Assembly (NCBI GenBank): GCA_019236485.1
Contig: JAFAIY010000100.1
Location: forward strand, 1 to 7,018
DNA length: 7,018 nucleotides
From: Comamonas sp.
Lineage (GTDB): Bacteria; Pseudomonadota; Gammaproteobacteria; Burkholderiales; Burkholderiaceae_C
Direction: 5' to 3'
Position 1 is the stretch's first letter. Every line of letters starts with the position of its first letter. Below the pieces are notes generated by a model, which was not told the DNA's origin, did not search any database, and saw only the letters and a program-made list of their open reading frames with translations. A program made the translations under genes and the position numbers. Of the stretch, positions 1-5,985 are shown piece after piece.

Positions 1-791
1 CCGTCCAAGGTGTGCAGGTGCAGGCCGTCTTGATCCAGGGCCAGCAGATAGCTGGCAGCCGAGCTGTCGTTGCCGAGAGTGAAGTCGCTGATCTGATCGA
101 CGCCTTCCCAGCTCGGCGCCAGCACTTCACGCAGAGTGCGCAGGTCCAGAAGACCGATGCCTGCCGACGGGGTGACGGCCACAATGGCCCTTCCTGTCGC
201 TGCTATCTGGGTGTTGGCGGACGAAATTTTTGCCTGGCTATACCTCGCGAGGTATTGGTGCGGGGAGGCGGCCATGAGCCGGCCATTGACGAACAGCAAA
301 TAGGAAAAAGCGCCGCTGCTTTCCTCGGGGCCGGAGACCTTGCGTTTGAGGCGCGCGCTCTGCGGCGGGAGATCCCAGCCGTCGGATTCGAGCTCCTCGA
401 AGGCCGGCACGTCGAGCTGCTGGCCGCGCGCATCGAACAGTTCGCCGCAACCTTGACGATAGGCCGCAAAGCCGACGGCGCTGCCTCCCAGCGACACGGT
501 TTCAATGGATTCGAACTCGACGCGGCGTCCGGCCCGTGCATGCCTGAAGACATAGCGCGATGTGCCATCGTGGTGCCTGGTTTTGCGTACCGCCGCAAAC
601 CAGGCCCTGTCGCGCTCCAGCGCGCCTTTGTAGCCGGTGGGCTGGTAGCCGTCGTAGGGCTGCGCGAGCGCTTGGCTTTGCGCATTGGGTACGCAGGCCG
701 TAATTTCACCAGCTTTGTGCGCGACGGTGCTGCCCCAGGCCGGCGCGGCAAGGGAGGCCAGCATGGCCGTGCGCAGGAGCAGATGCTTCAT
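1..791 (-). CDS. Unrecognised exported protein, third gene of the exbBD operon (C-terminus off the left edge)
   Basis: 263 codons are open from an ATG at 791 to the window edge without a stop, so the C-terminus is missing. I do not recognise the family. The N-terminus (MKHLLLRTAMLASLAAPAWG) is a good Sec signal peptide: K2 and R7, a hydrophobic core, and likely cleavage after G20, so the product should be periplasmic or outer-membrane associated. There are only two cysteines, C33 and C115, which could form a disulfide. Two stretches, residues 116-136 (GELFDARGQQLDVPAFEELE) and about 212-235 (IGLLDLRTLREVLAPSWEGV), loosely resemble WG-type or propeller-like beta repeats; this is by eye and weak. 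The gene lies 53 nt after the exbD stop on the same strand, so co-transcription is likely. No clear Shine-Dalgarno precedes the ATG, and a small inverted repeat (GCTGG-ACG-CCAGC, 803-815) sits just upstream. An internal ATG at codon 10 would shorten the signal peptide and is less likely. Confidence 0.8.
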   Translation of the reverse strand, partial: MKHLLLRTAMLASLAAPAWGSTVAHKAGEITACVPNAQSQALAQPYDGYQPTGYKGALERDRAWFAAVRKTRHHDGTSRYVFRHARAGRRVEFESIETVSLGGSAVGFAAYRQGCGELFDARGQQLDVPAFEELESDGWDLPPQSARLKRKVSGPEESSGAFSYLLFVNGRLMAASPHQYLARYSQAKISSANTQIAATGRAIVAVTPSAGIGLLDLRTLREVLAPSWEGVDQISDFTLGNDSSAASYLLALDQDGLHLHTLD

Positions 792-844
792 GAGAGTTTC
801 GCGCTGGACGCCAGCTGCCGACGGCTCGGGCGGACCGGGGGAGT

Positions 845-1276
845 CTATTTTGCCTGGCCGGCTGCCGTAGAGGACTGGGTCGCAAAGGTGATCTGCGACA
901 GACCTGCGCGGCGCGCGGCTTCCATCACCGTCACCACCGACTGGTGGGGGGCCGTGGCATCGGCGCTGATAATGACGATGCTGTCCTTGCCCGCGGCCGC
1001 GGCGCCGGCGAGCGCGACCGTGACCGCGGAGACGCTGCGCTCGTCCAGCGCCTGCTTGTTGACGGCATAGCGGCCGTCGGCGGCCACGGCAACAATGATT
1101 TCCTTGGGCCGGTCGCGCTGCTGCTCGGCATCGGCCACGGGCAGGGTCAGCTGCAGTTCGGTGAACTTGCTGTAGGTGGTGGAGAGCATCAGAAAGATCA
1201 GCACTACCAGCAGCACGTCGATGAAGGGGATCAGATTGATCTCGGGCTCATCGCGGTGGCGGGGACGGAAGTTCAT
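845..1276 (-). CDS. exbD: ExbD/TolR-family biopolymer transport protein
   Basis: The 143-aa product has the usual ExbD/TolR length and plan. A short cytoplasmic N-terminus ends in EPEINLIPFIDVLLVVLIF (residues 10-28), which holds the single transmembrane helix and the conserved membrane aspartate, here D20 (equivalent to D25 of E. coli ExbD and D23 of TolR). The rest is a periplasmic domain of about 100 residues, including GRYAVNKQALDE and the C-terminal DSIVIISADATAPHQSVV segment typical of the family. With ExbB it would form the inner-membrane stator that uses the proton gradient to drive an envelope partner such as TonB. The ATG at 1276 follows the exbB stop by 15 nt, with a weak GGAAA 8 nt ahead of it, so the two genes are clearly one operon. 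TolR is the alternative, but no tolA, tolB or pal is visible. The short length and the neighbours fit the ExbBD pair often found before lpxK in Burkholderiales. Confidence 0.93.
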   Translation of the reverse strand: MNFRPRHRDEPEINLIPFIDVLLVVLIFLMLSTTYSKFTELQLTLPVADAEQQRDRPKEIIVAVAADGRYAVNKQALDERSVSAVTVALAGAAAAGKDSIVIISADATAPHQSVVTVMEAARRAGLSQITFATQSSTAAGQAK

Positions 1277-1291
1277 GGTGGCGCTTTCCGC

Positions 1292-1927
1292 TTACTTGGA
1301 CAGCTTCAGGCGGGCCAGATGGCGGACGAACTGCTCGGAGGCCAGTTCCATGCCCAGCAGATAGGCGTCCACGCGGGCGCGGAAGTAGCGCCAGAAGATC
1401 AGCGTGGGGATGGCCACGATCAGGCCGAAGGCGGTGTTGTACAGCGCGATCGAGATGCCATGCGCGAGCTGCGCGGGGTTGCCGCCTCCCGCGGCGCCGG
1501 CGCCCGACTGGGAGCCGAAGATCTCGATCATGCCGATCACCGTGCCCAGCAGACCTAAAAGAGGAGCAGCCGAGGCAATCGTGGCCAGCGCGCTCAGGTA
1601 TTTTTCAAGCTTGTGTGCGGCGGCACGGCCCGCGCCTTCCATGGCGGCGCGCACCTCGTCCTCGTTGCTTTCCGGGTGGGCCTGCAGCATGCGCAGGCCC
1701 GTGGCCAGCACCTCGCCCAGGGCCGAGCTCTGGGCCAGCTGCTGCGTGGTTTCGCTGCTGGGCAGCTCCCGCGTGGACACGGAAATCGCCTCGTCCAGCA
1801 GATTGGGCGGGGCCACCTTGGCCGTCTTGAGCGAGGCAAAGCGTTCAAAAACCAGGGCCAGGGCCAGAATGGAGCAGGCAATCAAAGGCCAGATCGGCCA
1901 TCCTGCGGCTTGTATGATCGACAGCAA
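1292..1927 (-). CDS. exbB: MotA/TolQ/ExbB proton channel family protein, TTG start
   Basis: The 211-aa inner-membrane protein would be the channel partner of ExbD. It shows three membrane segments: about 11-28 (PIWPLIACSILALALVF), about 112-134 ending in the family signature APLLGLLGTVIGMI (121-134), and about 157-177 (GISIALYNTAFGLIVAIPTL). T129 and T165 match the pore-lining threonines of E. coli ExbB (T148 and T181) by eye. The glutamate that E. coli carries five residues before the second threonine (E176) appears as I160 here. A loop rich in Gly/Ala (140-149) separates segments 2 and 3. I chose the TTG at 1927 because AGGGAG lies 7 nt upstream and the resulting N-terminus (MLSIIQAAGWPIWPL) is typical of the family. 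The upstream in-frame ATG at 2032 would add 35 Arg-rich residues that do not look like ExbB. exbB is the first gene of the exbB-exbD-unknown operon and is divergent from xseA. Confidence 0.92.
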   Translation of the reverse strand: MLSIIQAAGWPIWPLIACSILALALVFERFASLKTAKVAPPNLLDEAISVSTRELPSSETTQQLAQSSALGEVLATGLRMLQAHPESNEDEVRAAMEGAGRAAAHKLEKYLSALATIASAAPLLGLLGTVIGMIEIFGSQSGAGAAGGGNPAQLAHGISIALYNTAFGLIVAIPTLIFWRYFRARVDAYLLGMELASEQFVRHLARLKLSK

Positions 1928-1934
1928 CTTTGCT

Positions 1935-1940
1935 CTCCCT
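1935..1940 (-). promoter_or_regulatory. Ribosome binding site fixing the TTG start of exbB
   Basis: The minus strand reads GAGGGAGAGCAAAG directly before TTG (1927-1925). The AGGGAG core is 7 nt from the start codon, a standard spacing. No comparable site precedes the in-frame ATG at 2032, so this element decides the start. Confidence 0.75.
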
Positions 1941-1964
1941 CGTCGTTCGAAATTGCAGTCGGCG

Positions 1965-1970
1965 ATTATC
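1965..1970 (-). promoter_or_regulatory. Possible -10 element for exbBD
   Basis: The minus strand reads GATAAT here, 5 of 6 matches to TATAAT, and it would place a transcript start about 30 nt before the exbB TTG. No good -35 hexamer is visible at 16-18 nt (TCCAAG at 17 nt), so the call is tentative. Confidence 0.25.
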
Positions 1971-2106
1971 ACCCAGCGATGTGCCTGCTTGGACCGTAAT
2001 CGACAGCGCATTTGCGCCTGCTCAGAGCGCATGCGGCTGGCAGGGCGCCTGCCGCGGCGCTTTCAGCCCGGCAGCTTGTGCGCCTACACGCGTATAGCAC
2101 AGCTTT

Positions 2107-2115
2107 TGTGGATAA
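2107..2115 (-). promoter_or_regulatory. Exact match to the DnaA-box consensus
   Basis: The minus strand reads TTATCCACA, identical to the strong E. coli-type DnaA box. It lies inside an inverted repeat with arms AGCACA (2096-2101) and TGTGCT (2119-2124). It is about 180 bp upstream of exbB and 220 bp upstream of xseA. A single box outside an origin could act as a DnaA regulatory or titration site, or be a chance match; the motif itself is certain, its function is not. Confidence 0.45.
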
Positions 2116-2334
2116 CTTTGTGCTCTTTTGCGCGGCGCACGGTGGTCGCGCAGCCGAGGAATCGGCTGGTTACGAATATGTCGACTCGGTGAAGTAGTAA
2201 TTGATGATTGAAATCAACGACTTGCATGTTGCTTCCGGCCTGCTTGATGAGCCCGTAGGGATTTTGTCGCCAAGACGGCCGCACGCCGACATCTGTGGAA
2301 AATTCAGCCTCGGGCCAGACCTTGTTAACACCGC

Positions 2335-3675
2335 ATGAATTCGATATTTGAAAGCCCGAACCCAGCAGCCGCGCCGCGTATATGGGAAGTTGGCGCTCTA
2401 TGCCACGCCATTGGCGATGCCTTGCAGGCCCGCTTCAACCCCGTGGCCGTGCGCGGCGAACTCAGCGGCTTCTCGCGCGCTGCCAGCGGGCATTGCTATT
2501 TCAACCTCAAGGACGCCAGCGGCCAGCTGCGCTGCGCCATGTTCCGCCGTGCGGCCGACCATCTGGGCTTCGCGCCACGCGATGGCGAACTGGTCGAAGT
2601 GCGCGGGCGGCTGGGCGTCTATGAGCAGCGCGGCGATTTGCAGCTGGTGGTGGAGAGCATGCAGCGCGCGGGCCAGGGCGCGCTGTTCGAGCAGTTTCTG
2701 CGCCTCAAGGCCCAGCTGGAAGCCGAGGGCCTGTTCGACCCGGCCCGCAAACGCCCGCTGCCCGCGCTGCCGCGCGGCATAGGCGTGGTCACTTCGCTGG
2801 GGGCGGCAGCGCTGCACGATGTGGTCACGGCGCTGCGCCGGCGCGTACCGCATATCCCCGTGCTCATCGTCCCGGCCCTGGTGCAGGGCGCGCAAGCGCC
2901 TCAGTCCCTGGTCCAGGCGCTATCAAAGCTGTATCGGCTGGCACAGGATGGGCAAGCGAAAGACGGCGATTCGGCGGCCGGTGATGGCCCCGTCATCGAC
3001 ACCATTCTGCTGGTGCGCGGCGGCGGCTCGCTCGAGGATCTCTGGGCCTTCAACGACGAGCAGCTGGCGCGCATCATAGTCCAGAGTCCGGTGCCGCTGA
3101 TCAGCGGGGTGGGGCATGAGACCGACTTCACCATCGCCGACTTCTGCGCCGACCTGCGCGCGCCCACGCCCACGGCAGCCGCCGAACTGGTGGCCCAGCC
3201 GCGCGAGGTCTGGCTGGGAGCGCTGGATCTGCTGCAGGGCCGGCTGGACAATGCCGTCCAGCGTCTGCTGGACAGGCAGGCCCAGCGCCTGGATCTGGCG
3301 GCCCAGCGCCTGGGCCGCCCCAGCGAGCAACTGGCCCGCAATCGGCTGCAGCTGGCCCGGCAGGCGCAGCGGCTGCGACACGCAATGCTTCTGAAATTGC
3401 AGCGGATGACGCAGAGTCAGCAAGCGCTGCAGGCCGCTTTGCCTCAGGTTGTACAGCGCGGCCTGGAGCAGCAAAGGCAGAAGCTGGAGCGCATGGACCT
3501 GCGCCTGCAGCTGCTGGACCCGCGCCTGGTGCTGCAGCGCGGCTATGCGCTGCTCAGCGATGAACAGGGCAAGCCCGTGACCCAGGTGCGGCAGGCGCCG
3601 CCGGGTGCGGCCCTCAAGGCCCAGCTGTCGGACGGCACGGTCGATGTGGTGGTCACGCAGCCGCGCCTGCTGTGA
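2335..3675 (+). CDS. xseA: Exodeoxyribonuclease VII large subunit
   Basis: The 446-aa product is close to the 456 aa of E. coli XseA. With the small subunit XseB it degrades single-stranded DNA from either end to oligonucleotides in mismatch repair and damage processing. Domains in order: an N-terminal OB fold for ssDNA (about 15-115, including VRGELSGFSRAASGHCYFNL, residues 39-58); the catalytic core (about 120-290) with GIGVVTSLGAAALHDV (148-163), RGGGSLEDLWAFNDE (228-242), GVGHETDFTIADF (258-270) and RAPTPTAAAE (275-284); a long Gln/Arg/Leu-rich helical region (about 290-390) expected to form the coiled coils that hold XseB; and the conserved C-terminal LDPRLVLQRGYALL (394-407). All family signatures are intact. 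The ATG at 2335 is the first start after an in-frame TAA at 2326-2328, which supports it, although no clear Shine-Dalgarno is present. xseB is not in the window. Confidence 0.97.
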   Translation: MNSIFESPNPAAAPRIWEVGALCHAIGDALQARFNPVAVRGELSGFSRAASGHCYFNLKDASGQLRCAMFRRAADHLGFAPRDGELVEVRGRLGVYEQRGDLQLVVESMQRAGQGALFEQFLRLKAQLEAEGLFDPARKRPLPALPRGIGVVTSLGAAALHDVVTALRRRVPHIPVLIVPALVQGAQAPQSLVQALSKLYRLAQDGQAKDGDSAAGDGPVIDTILLVRGGGSLEDLWAFNDEQLARIIVQSPVPLISGVGHETDFTIADFCADLRAPTPTAAAELVAQPREVWLGALDLLQGRLDNAVQRLLDRQAQRLDLAAQRLGRPSEQLARNRLQLARQAQRLRHAMLLKLQRMTQSQQALQAALPQVVQRGLEQQRQKLERMDLRLQLLDPRLVLQRGYALLSDEQGKPVTQVRQAPPGAALKAQLSDGTVDVVVTQPRLL

Positions 3676-3749
3676 TGCGCATGGGCCGATTTGACCTCAG
3701 AGTTAACCGGGTTCTTGATCAGGTCTCTTTTGTCGCCGGAGCGCTCAAT

Positions 3750-3809
3750 GGCGGCAGGCCCAGCAGCGGCAAGCGCCAGGGCGTGAGCGGCTGCTCGGGG
3801 CCTGCCGCC
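3750..3809 (+). other. Long stem-loop downstream of xseA, no T tract
   Basis: GGCGGCAGGCCC (3750-3761) pairs perfectly over 12 bp with GGGCCTGCCGCC (3798-3809). After a 2-nt bulge (3796-3797) the stem continues with AGCAGC (3762-3767) pairing GCTGCT (3790-3795), leaving a 22-nt GC-rich loop that can pair further. It begins 75 nt after the xseA stop, where a transcript end would be expected, but neither strand has a T run after it, so it does not fit the intrinsic terminator model. It could protect or pause the xseA 3' end, or be a dispersed palindromic repeat. Confidence 0.6.
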
Positions 3810-3850
3810 GAATAGTCTTGATGAACGGCATACGGCCCCCGAGTTCTTTC

Positions 3851-3856
3851 TACAAT
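3851..3856 (+). promoter_or_regulatory. Possible -10 element for sodB
   Basis: TACAAT matches TATAAT at 5 of 6 positions and follows a pyrimidine-rich TTCTTTC. No acceptable -35 hexamer lies 16-18 nt upstream, so this may be a factor-dependent promoter or a chance match. Confidence 0.3.
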
Positions 3857-3881
3857 GGTCCGGTTAGTGCAATACTTGACG

Positions 3882-3894
3882 GCTGTAGTACAGC
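3882..3894. promoter_or_regulatory. 13-bp perfect palindrome in the sodB leader
   Basis: GCTGTA-G-TACAGC is a perfect inverted repeat directly after a TTGACG hexamer (3876-3881) and about 25 bp downstream of the possible -10. It could be an operator or a short RNA hairpin. It does not match the LexA (CTGT-N8-ACAG) spacing and I do not recognise the regulator. Confidence 0.35.
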
Positions 3895-3984
3895 AATGTG
3901 CCGGCCGGCCTTGCAAGCACAACGGTCATCGCCCGCGCCCGTCAGCTTTTTGAGGGGAGCGGGACTGCCCCATATTTCAACCAC

Positions 3985-3990
3985 GAGGAA
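3985..3990 (+). promoter_or_regulatory. Ribosome binding site fixing the sodB start
   Basis: GAGGAA lies 7 nt before the ATG at 3998. It selects this start over the in-frame ATG at 3818, which has no such site and would add 60 unrelated residues. Confidence 0.8.
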
Positions 3991-3997
3991 AACCATC

Positions 3998-4585
3998 ATG
4001 GAACGCACTCTGCCCCCACTGCCTTATGCCATCGACGCGCTGGCACCGTTTGGCTACAGCCAGGAAACCCTGGAGTATCACCATGGCAAGCACCACAACG
4101 CCTATGTGGTGAACCTGAACAACCTGCAAAAGGGCACCGAGTTTGAAAACATGGAGCTCGAAGACGTGGTCAAGAAGTCTTCCGGCGGCATCTACAACAA
4201 CGCGGCCCAGATCTGGAACCACACGTTCTTCTGGAACTGCATGACCCCCAACGGTGGCGGCGCTCCCACCGGTGCGCTGGCTGATGCCATCAACAAGAAG
4301 TGGGGCAGCTTCGACGAGTTCAAGAAGGCCTTCCAGGCATCGGCCGTGGGCAACTTCGGCTCGGGCTGGACCTGGCTGGTCAAGAAGGCCGATGGCTCCG
4401 TGGACATCGTGAACACCGGCGCCGCCGGCACCCCCCTGACCACCGCCGACAAGGCCCTGCTGACCGTGGACGTCTGGGAACACGCTTACTACATCGACTA
4501 CCGCAATCTGCGTCCCAAGTTCGTCGAGACCTTCCTGGAAAAGCTGGTGAACTGGAAGTTCGCCGAAGCCAACTTCGCGGCTTGA
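3998..4585 (+). CDS. sodB: Superoxide dismutase, iron type
   Basis: The 195-aa cytoplasmic enzyme converts superoxide to oxygen and hydrogen peroxide. It aligns by eye with E. coli SodB along its whole length. The four metal ligands are present: H28 (in EYHHGKHH), H75 (in [10 protein letters not shown]), D158 and H162 (both in [15 protein letters not shown]). The active-site glutamine is Q71, in NNAAQIWNH, which is the FeSOD arrangement; MnSODs carry Gly here and place the glutamine elsewhere. [10 protein letters not shown] (119-128) is also family-typical. The lack of a signal peptide and the length match FeSOD exactly. The start is set by GAGGAA 7 nt upstream. The gene appears to be its own transcription unit: a roughly 320-bp leader region precedes it and a strong terminator follows 55 nt after the stop. 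Family members are often regulated by iron (Fur), but I see no clear Fur box. Confidence 0.97.
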   Translation: MERTLPPLPYAIDALAPFGYSQETLEYHHGKHHNAYVVNLNNLQKGTEFENMELEDVVKKSSGGIYNNAAQIWNHTFFWNCMTPNGGGAPTGALADAINKKWGSFDEFKKAFQASAVGNFGSGWTWLVKKADGSVDIVNTGAAGTPLTTADKALLTVDVWEHAYYIDYRNLRPKFVETFLEKLVNWKFAEANFAA

Positions 4586-4640
4586 TGACAGTCCTCGGGC
4601 CCTATCCGCATGGGATTGCGGCCTGAGTTGCTGCCATAGA

Positions 4641-4666
4641 AAAAAACCTCCGTCAGGAGGTTTTTT
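4641..4666 (+). terminator. Intrinsic terminator of sodB
   Basis: AAAAAACCTCC (4641-4651), loop GTCA (4652-4655), GGAGGTTTTTT (4656-4666): a perfect 11-bp inverted repeat with flanking A and T runs. The A run on the left arm makes it potentially bidirectional, though there is no convergent gene. It separates sodB from the downstream VOC gene. Confidence 0.95.
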
Positions 4667-4849
4667 CATTTCTGCAGCGGCATGGCGCTGCGGAGCTCAG
4701 GACCGCGGGCCGAAACTTGATCCTGCAGGCGAATCCGAGTCCAATCGACCAATGAAGTGAGATGCATGCGCGGCACTGCCTGCGCGGCCCTGGACGCGGC
4801 TGGCCGGCAACTGCCTATCTGTCCTTTTTCCGGATTGGGGAGAGCGAAG

Positions 4850-5329
4850 ATGATCAGCAAGAACACGATCTGCCTCTGGTATGCAGGCGAGGCCTTGGAT
4901 GCCGCGCAGTTCTACGCGCAGACATTTCCCGACAGTGCGGTGAATGCCGTCCATCGCGCGCCCGGCGACTATCCTGCCGGCAAGCAGGGCGATGTGCTGA
5001 CGGTCGAGTTCACGCTGATGGGCATCCCCTGCCTGGGCCTGAACGGAGGGCCGGCGTTCAAGCACTGCGAGGCGTTCTCGTTCCAGGTTGCGACCGACAA
5101 CCAGGCCGAAACCGATCGCTTGTGGAATGCGATCGTGGAAAACGGCGGCCAGGAAAGCGCCTGCGGCTGGTGCAAAGACCGCTGGGGCCTGTCGTGGCAG
5201 ATCACGCCGCGCGTGCTGAGCGCCGCCATCGCCGACCCCGACAGCGCAGCGGCCAAGCGTGCGTTCGAAGCCATGATGGGGATGAAAAAAATCGATATCG
5301 CCGCGATCGAAGCCGCACGGCGCGGCTGA
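4850..5329 (+). CDS. VOC-superfamily protein, 3-dmu-9_3-mt (PhnB-like) type
   Basis: The 159-aa cytoplasmic protein belongs to the glyoxalase/bleomycin-resistance (VOC) fold, in the group labelled '3-demethylubiquinone-9 3-methyltransferase' (PF06983). That label is generally regarded as misleading, and no methyltransferase motif is present. Family features are the N-terminal CLWYAGEALDAAQFYAQTFP (8-27), TVEFTLMGIPCLGLNGGP (51-68), AFSFQVATDNQAETDRLWN (75-93), GWCKDRWGLSWQITPRVL (106-123) and a helical C-terminus including AFEAMMGMKKIDI (138-150). The length is normal for this group. I chose the ATG at 4850 because GGGGAG (4837-4842) lies 7 nt upstream and the protein begins at the usual ISKNTICLWY; an in-frame ATG at 4757 would add 31 unrelated residues. 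The substrate is unknown. It is 80 nt upstream of the first YceI gene, so it may or may not share its transcript. The 183-bp gap before it has only a weak promoter-like pair (TTGATC at 4717, TCCAAT at 4740). Confidence 0.9.
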   Translation: MISKNTICLWYAGEALDAAQFYAQTFPDSAVNAVHRAPGDYPAGKQGDVLTVEFTLMGIPCLGLNGGPAFKHCEAFSFQVATDNQAETDRLWNAIVENGGQESACGWCKDRWGLSWQITPRVLSAAIADPDSAAAKRAFEAMMGMKKIDIAAIEAARRG

Positions 5330-5409
5330 TGCGTGAAGTGTGGGGCGTCCCGCCGCCGCAGCGCCAAAGCCGTACGTAGCCGAATGCCGGCCTTTCAGGA
5401 GCCAGCCAG

Positions 5410-5985
5410 ATGAGCAAAATCGCTTTCTGCCTCGCCGGGCTGTACGCCGCCGCCGGCCTGCATCAGGCTCAGGCCGCCGGGTGGAAGATGGATGCGGCCG
5501 CGGGCAACCGGCTCGAGTTCATTGCCACCTTCGAGCAGTCGCCGGCGACCGGGGTCTTCAAGGACTTCGACGTGCGCTTCGATTTCGACCCCGAAAAGCC
5601 GGCCGGCGGGCGTCTGGACGTGAGCATCCGTGTGTCCAGTGCGGACATGGCCAGCGTTGACATCAACAAGGCGATCGCGACGCGGGAATGGTTCGACTTT
5701 GCCCGCTACCAGCAGGCCGAGTTTCATGCCAATGACATCCGGCGCCTGTCCGGGGATGCCTCCGCCGGCCGCTATCTGGCGCGCGGCGTTCTGTCCCTGA
5801 AAGGCGTGCAGCAGCCGGTGGAAGTGCCGTTCGCCTGGAAGGCGGCGGGCGCCGGCGCCATGCTGGAGGGCGAGTTCGTGCTCAAGCGCGCGGCCTTCGG
5901 CATAGGCACAGGGGAATGGGCGGCCACCGATACTGTGGGTGCCGATGTGACGGTGAAATTTCGCGTCAAGCTGAATAAGCCATGA
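5410..5985 (+). CDS. YceI-family periplasmic protein
   Basis: The 191-aa product has the length of E. coli YceI and the same architecture. The signal peptide is MSKIAFCLAGLYAAAGLHQA followed by QA, with cleavage after A22 (AQA motif). The rest is a single YceI domain, a lipocalin-like beta barrel that in characterised members binds polyisoprenoid lipids. Recognisable family segments are GVFKDFDVRFDFDPEKPAGG (48-67), the SADM...INKAIATREWFDFARYQQAEF block (77-105), the RGVLSLKGVQQPVEVPF strand pair (125-141), and the C-terminal FGIGTGEWAATDTVGADVTV (163-182). AGGAG (5397-5401) lies 8 nt upstream of the ATG. The stop overlaps the start of the next gene by 4 nt (ATGA), which indicates translational coupling. 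A cytochrome b561 gene, which often precedes yceI, is not seen. The actual ligand is unknown; isoprenoid or quinone binding is inferred from the family. Confidence 0.93.
   Translation: MSKIAFCLAGLYAAAGLHQAQAAGWKMDAAAGNRLEFIATFEQSPATGVFKDFDVRFDFDPEKPAGGRLDVSIRVSSADMASVDINKAIATREWFDFARYQQAEFHANDIRRLSGDASAGRYLARGVLSLKGVQQPVEVPFAWKAAGAGAMLEGEFVLKRAAFGIGTGEWAATDTVGADVTVKFRVKLNKP

Larger units (their letters stand above)
1928..2334. other. Divergent intergenic region between exbB and xseA
   Basis: These 407 bp separate two divergent genes. Reading frames exist on both strands, but their compositions do not look like protein and none has a convincing ribosome binding site. The region is more AT-rich in the middle (about 2090-2220) than the flanking genes, as expected for promoters. 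Visible elements are the exbB ribosome binding site and possible -10, a GC hairpin (GCGCC-N6-GGCGC, 2045-2060), an AGCACA-N17-TGTGCT inverted repeat (2096-2124) enclosing an exact DnaA-box sequence (2107-2115), and TTGAT-N7-ATCAA (2201-2217). I could not identify a strong sigma-70 promoter for xseA. Confidence 0.7.
3676..3997. other. Intergenic region between xseA and sodB
   Basis: I see no gene in these 322 bp. The sodB frame stays open upstream to an ATG at 3818, but those 60 codons have no SOD character. The region holds a large stem-loop (3750-3809), a -10-like TACAAT (3851-3856), a perfect 13-bp palindrome (3882-3894) and the sodB ribosome binding site. If TACAAT is the real promoter, sodB has a leader of roughly 135 nt. 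Confidence 0.7.

Noticed and set aside
12..1070. A 352-codon plus-strand reading frame opposite the unknown exported gene and exbD
   Set aside because: It lies antisense to well-supported minus-strand genes, has no ribosome binding site, and its product shows the composition typical of GC-rich shadow frames.
2107..2115. A replication origin in the exbB-xseA gap
   Set aside because: Only one exact DnaA box is present, with no cluster, no long AT-rich unwinding tract and no dnaA or parAB nearby.
944..2192. Two long plus-strand frames opposite exbD and exbB
   Set aside because: Both are antisense shadows of genes with clear family signatures; their translations contain no recognisable domain.
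3882..3894. A LexA box upstream of sodB
   Set aside because: The CTGT and ACAG halves are separated by 3 bases, not the 8 required for the usual LexA site.
3719..3922. A 67-codon minus-strand frame between xseA and sodB
   Set aside because: No ribosome binding site or known motif was seen, and much of it is the sequence of the stem-loop at 3750-3809.
3818..3997. A 60-residue N-terminal extension of SodB from an upstream in-frame ATG
   Set aside because: The extension has no SOD or targeting-peptide character, and GAGGAA seven bases before the ATG at 3998 gives the standard FeSOD N-terminus.
4757..4849. An upstream start for the VOC protein
   Set aside because: The added 31 residues do not belong to the family, while the ATG at 4850 has GGGGAG at correct spacing and the usual family N-terminus.
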